Shown here piece after piece: positions 62,036-64,000 of a DNA stretch of 64,000 nt. Each line of letters begins with the position of its first letter. The stretch's first letter is position 1. The translations under genes and the position numbers were made by a program. Source of the DNA: Caloramator sp. mosi_1 (GTDB taxonomy: Bacteria; Bacillota; Clostridia; Clostridiales; Caloramatoraceae); the NCBI RefSeq assembly GCF_028622835.1, contig NZ_CP117677.1, positions 2,528,820 through 2,592,819 of the forward strand, in the 5' to 3' direction. Under the pieces are notes generated by a model, which was given only the letters and a program-made list of their open reading frames with translations, made no database searches and was not told the DNA's origin.

Positions 62036-63269
62036 TTATTTTTTAGCATACAACATAGTTGATAGGGCTAAAATTAAAAACGAATAAGTACCTGAAGATA
62101 CACTAAAAAGTACGTGTCCAGCTAAAAATGAAGAACCAAATCCTAAAAATAAAGCTGTAAATAATGAAAGGTACAAAATATCTTTTCTGATTTCTGAAAT
62201 TTTATATAAAAACATAAATCCATACTTAAATATATAAAATGTCATAATTATAAATCCTACTACACCATAATACAACCAAATTTCAATAAAATCCATTTCT
62301 ACTGTTTGTTCCTGTGTTCCTCTACCAATTCCAAAAGCCTTTCTAAAAATATTTGAATTTTTATAATCATCATAAGCCCATTTAAATTTAATATTTCTTG
62401 AACTTAAAACATATGTAGTTGAATCATATTTTGTTTTTTCTAAGTTCATCTGTTGTCTTTGAATACTATTACTAATAATATCTATTCCTTTAGTAACCTG
62501 GGATACATAAGAAAATGCAAAAACGATATATATGAAACTATTAAAAATATACAATATTTTTTAGCATAAGTTTATTTTTATTTAATAAAATAAATAATAG
62601 GTAAACTATAAAAGTTAAAAAAACAGCTAAAAATGCTACTCTTGTACCAACAGTTATAAGTCCAAGCATAATTGTTATATTATAAAATACAACCCATTTT
62701 ATATTTAATTCTTTGCATTTAAAATATAAATACACACTTATCGGATATATTACTGCTAAAATAGCAGCCAAATCATTGCCTGCAAAAATAGACCTTTACT
62801 TGATAAACCGTGAGAATACGTTTTATAATCGGTTCCAGTTAAAAATGAAATTATAATAACAAGTGAATAGATAACACCTGAAATTGTTAAGTAATAAAAT
62901 AGCTTTTCTAAAAACTATTATCTTGCTTATTTAATATTTCATAACCTATAAACAATATTAAAATATTATATAAAAATTTAATAAAATATTGAACCTCAAG
63001 AAATATTTTGTAATTAACACCACTAAAGATTTGGGTAATATTAGTTAATATAAACGTAATTGCTAATAAAATTAAATATTTTATCTTTATATTATTTTTC
63101 CAAACATAATAAAGCATATATAATAAAATAAAATTCTAACTATAATTCCTGGTGTAAATTTGGAATCTAATTGAAAAACATTAAGATATAGCCCAGTTAA
63201 TAAATCCAATATAGGATTCAAGAGTAATAAGTACAAAATCAGGTGAAATTCATTATCTTTCTCTAACAT
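62036..63269 (-). CDS. O-antigen ligase/polymerase-like membrane protein
   Basis: About 410 residues of mostly hydrophobic sequence with breaks near 63130, 62915, 62800 and 62565. ATG 63269 (MLEKDNEFHLILYLLLL) follows GGAGGGATGTTAA. Ten or more helices surround a long polar outer loop (NIFRKAFGIGRGTQEQTVEMD), with FIEIWLYYGVVGFI after it, the pattern of Wzy/WaaL proteins. It would polymerise or ligate lipid-linked glycans outside the membrane. It is the first gene of the operon; a TATAAT at about 63311 on the minus strand may be the promoter. Confidence 0.75.
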
Positions 63270-63399
63270 TTAACATCCCTCCAATTGGTCAAAATCAGTC
63301 TCAAATATTATAACATATTAAGAAAAAAAGTTAATAAACTAAACCTCTATATTTTAAAATAAAATATTAATTTTGATAATAAAAAGCCTCCATATATTA

Positions 63400-63533
63400 A
63401 AAATAGGTTCTATAATAAATGTTGGGGCGTAGACCCAGCATATTTTTTACAAAAAATATGTGCACCTGATTAGACACCTGGTAAAATTAAAATAACCAAA
63501 CAAAAACCTTACCTGAAAGGAGGCATCCATCAA
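63400..63533 (+). mobile_element. Left end of an ISL3-type insertion sequence
   Basis: The transposase frame is preceded by AGGTTCTATAATAAATGTTG, which resembles the GGTTCT ends of ISL3 elements, followed by palindromic AAAAAATATGTGCACC-type sequence. The exact boundary and target duplication cannot be fixed because the right end is outside the window. Confidence 0.55.
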
Positions 63534-64000
63534 GTGCACACTAATAATTCTATCAAAAATTTATTAGGTTTTAAAGATGTTATTATAAAAAGATTATTCA
63601 TAATGACACGTACATTGAGATATACTTAGAAACTAAGAAAAAATTTGTACTTGCCCTAATTGTAATTCCAAAGTTACAAGAGTTCACGATTATAGAATTC
63701 AGCGTATTAAAGACATACCCTTATTCTTTAAACATACTTTTATCATTCTTAAAAAACGTAGATATCGTTGTAATGCCTGCGGCAAAAATTTTATGAACAT
63801 ATAGAATTTTTACCTCGTTATCATAGAATAACTAATAGATTAGCTATGTTTGTAATTAATGAATTATCTAATGAATATAGTATGACATCAGTTGCTAGAA
63901 AAACTAATCTATCTATCGATACTATAAAACGTATTTTTGATAATGTATCTTACTCTTCTCCTACTAATTTACCTAAAATAATATCTATAGATGAATTTAA
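63534..64000 (+). CDS. ISL3-family transposase, N-terminal part (runs off window)
   Basis: GTG 63534 after AAAGGAGGCATCCATCA. With breaks mended near 63595, 63640 and 63795 it reads VHTNNSIKNLLGFKDVIIKK. The zinc-finger region follows, CTCPNCNSKVTRVHDY and RRYRCNACGKNFYEHI, then an HTH (MTSVARKTNLSIDTIKRIF) and IISIDEF, where the first catalytic aspartate (DEF) of the DDE domain appears at the window edge. Breaks in AAAA, AAAAAA and TTTT runs follow the same pattern as in housekeeping genes. Confidence 0.88.

Overview
The window is AT-rich DNA from a low-GC, Gram-positive, strictly fermentative anaerobe of the Clostridia. Evidence is strong AGGAGG-type ribosome binding sites, TTG/GTG starts, a T-box leader, PerR, cysteine-type formate dehydrogenase, clostridial histidine degradation and lipoprotein-type secretion. 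The enzyme set (short alpha-glucan phosphorylase, cytoplasmic pullulanase, PepF/PepV/IadA peptidases) would suit a Caloramator-like saccharolytic and peptidolytic thermophile, but the genus is inference. More than half of the long genes are interrupted by apparent single-base losses, nearly all in homopolymer runs, and each reads on cleanly in the next frame. I treat these as probable sequencing errors and give whole-gene coordinates, noting the breaks.

Layout. 1-3.9 kb: end of a CoA-transferase subunit, a DegV protein and small unknowns. 3.9-13 kb: glycogen/maltodextrin use (glgP, pulA) flanking a formate operon on the minus strand (fdhF-focA-mobA-fdhD). 13-24 kb: ferritin, a class I amidotransferase lacking its usual cysteine, a cysteine desulfurase, unknown membrane proteins, iadA, plsY, T-box-argS and a sigma-54 activator. 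24-36 kb: a small alarmone synthetase, an M28-like membrane protein, PerR, a solute-binding lipoprotein, two related VCBS-like proteins, a ROK regulator, a cell-wall amidase and PepF. 36-43 kb: a three-gene operon led by a giant (about 1600 aa) multidomain protein with HD, helical-repeat, adenylyltransferase-like, possible GNAT and phosphoribosyltransferase regions, followed by a lactate/malate-dehydrogenase-like protein and a flavodoxin-like reductase. 43-51 kb: a PdaA-like deacetylase and the complete hutH-hutU-ftcD-hutI-fchA operon, which converts histidine to glutamate with transfer of the formimino group to tetrahydrofolate. 51-56 kb: a repeat-rich, gene-poor zone with two small AT-rich genes and a REP-associated tyrosine transposase (RAYT). 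56-63 kb: a surface-polymer operon (O-antigen-ligase-like, tagO, wecC-like, GT4, tagA, murJ). The window ends inside an ISL3-type insertion sequence.

Three families of dispersed repeats overlay this. (1) A short palindromic sequence, core AAGTGCCACCCAGGTGAAA, with at least ten copies between 30.2 and 56.2 kb. It brackets the RAYT gene in inverted orientation, sits at gene 3' ends and even supplies C-terminal codons and stops; this looks like a clostridial REP-RAYT system. (2) A MITE-like element of about 275 bp with two near full-length copies and three decayed ones. (3) Relics of IS200/IS605 elements that keep the left-end hairpin and a right end resembling a TnpB guide RNA, without transposase genes. 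The RAYT/REP system and the giant-protein operon are the most promising undescribed biology here.
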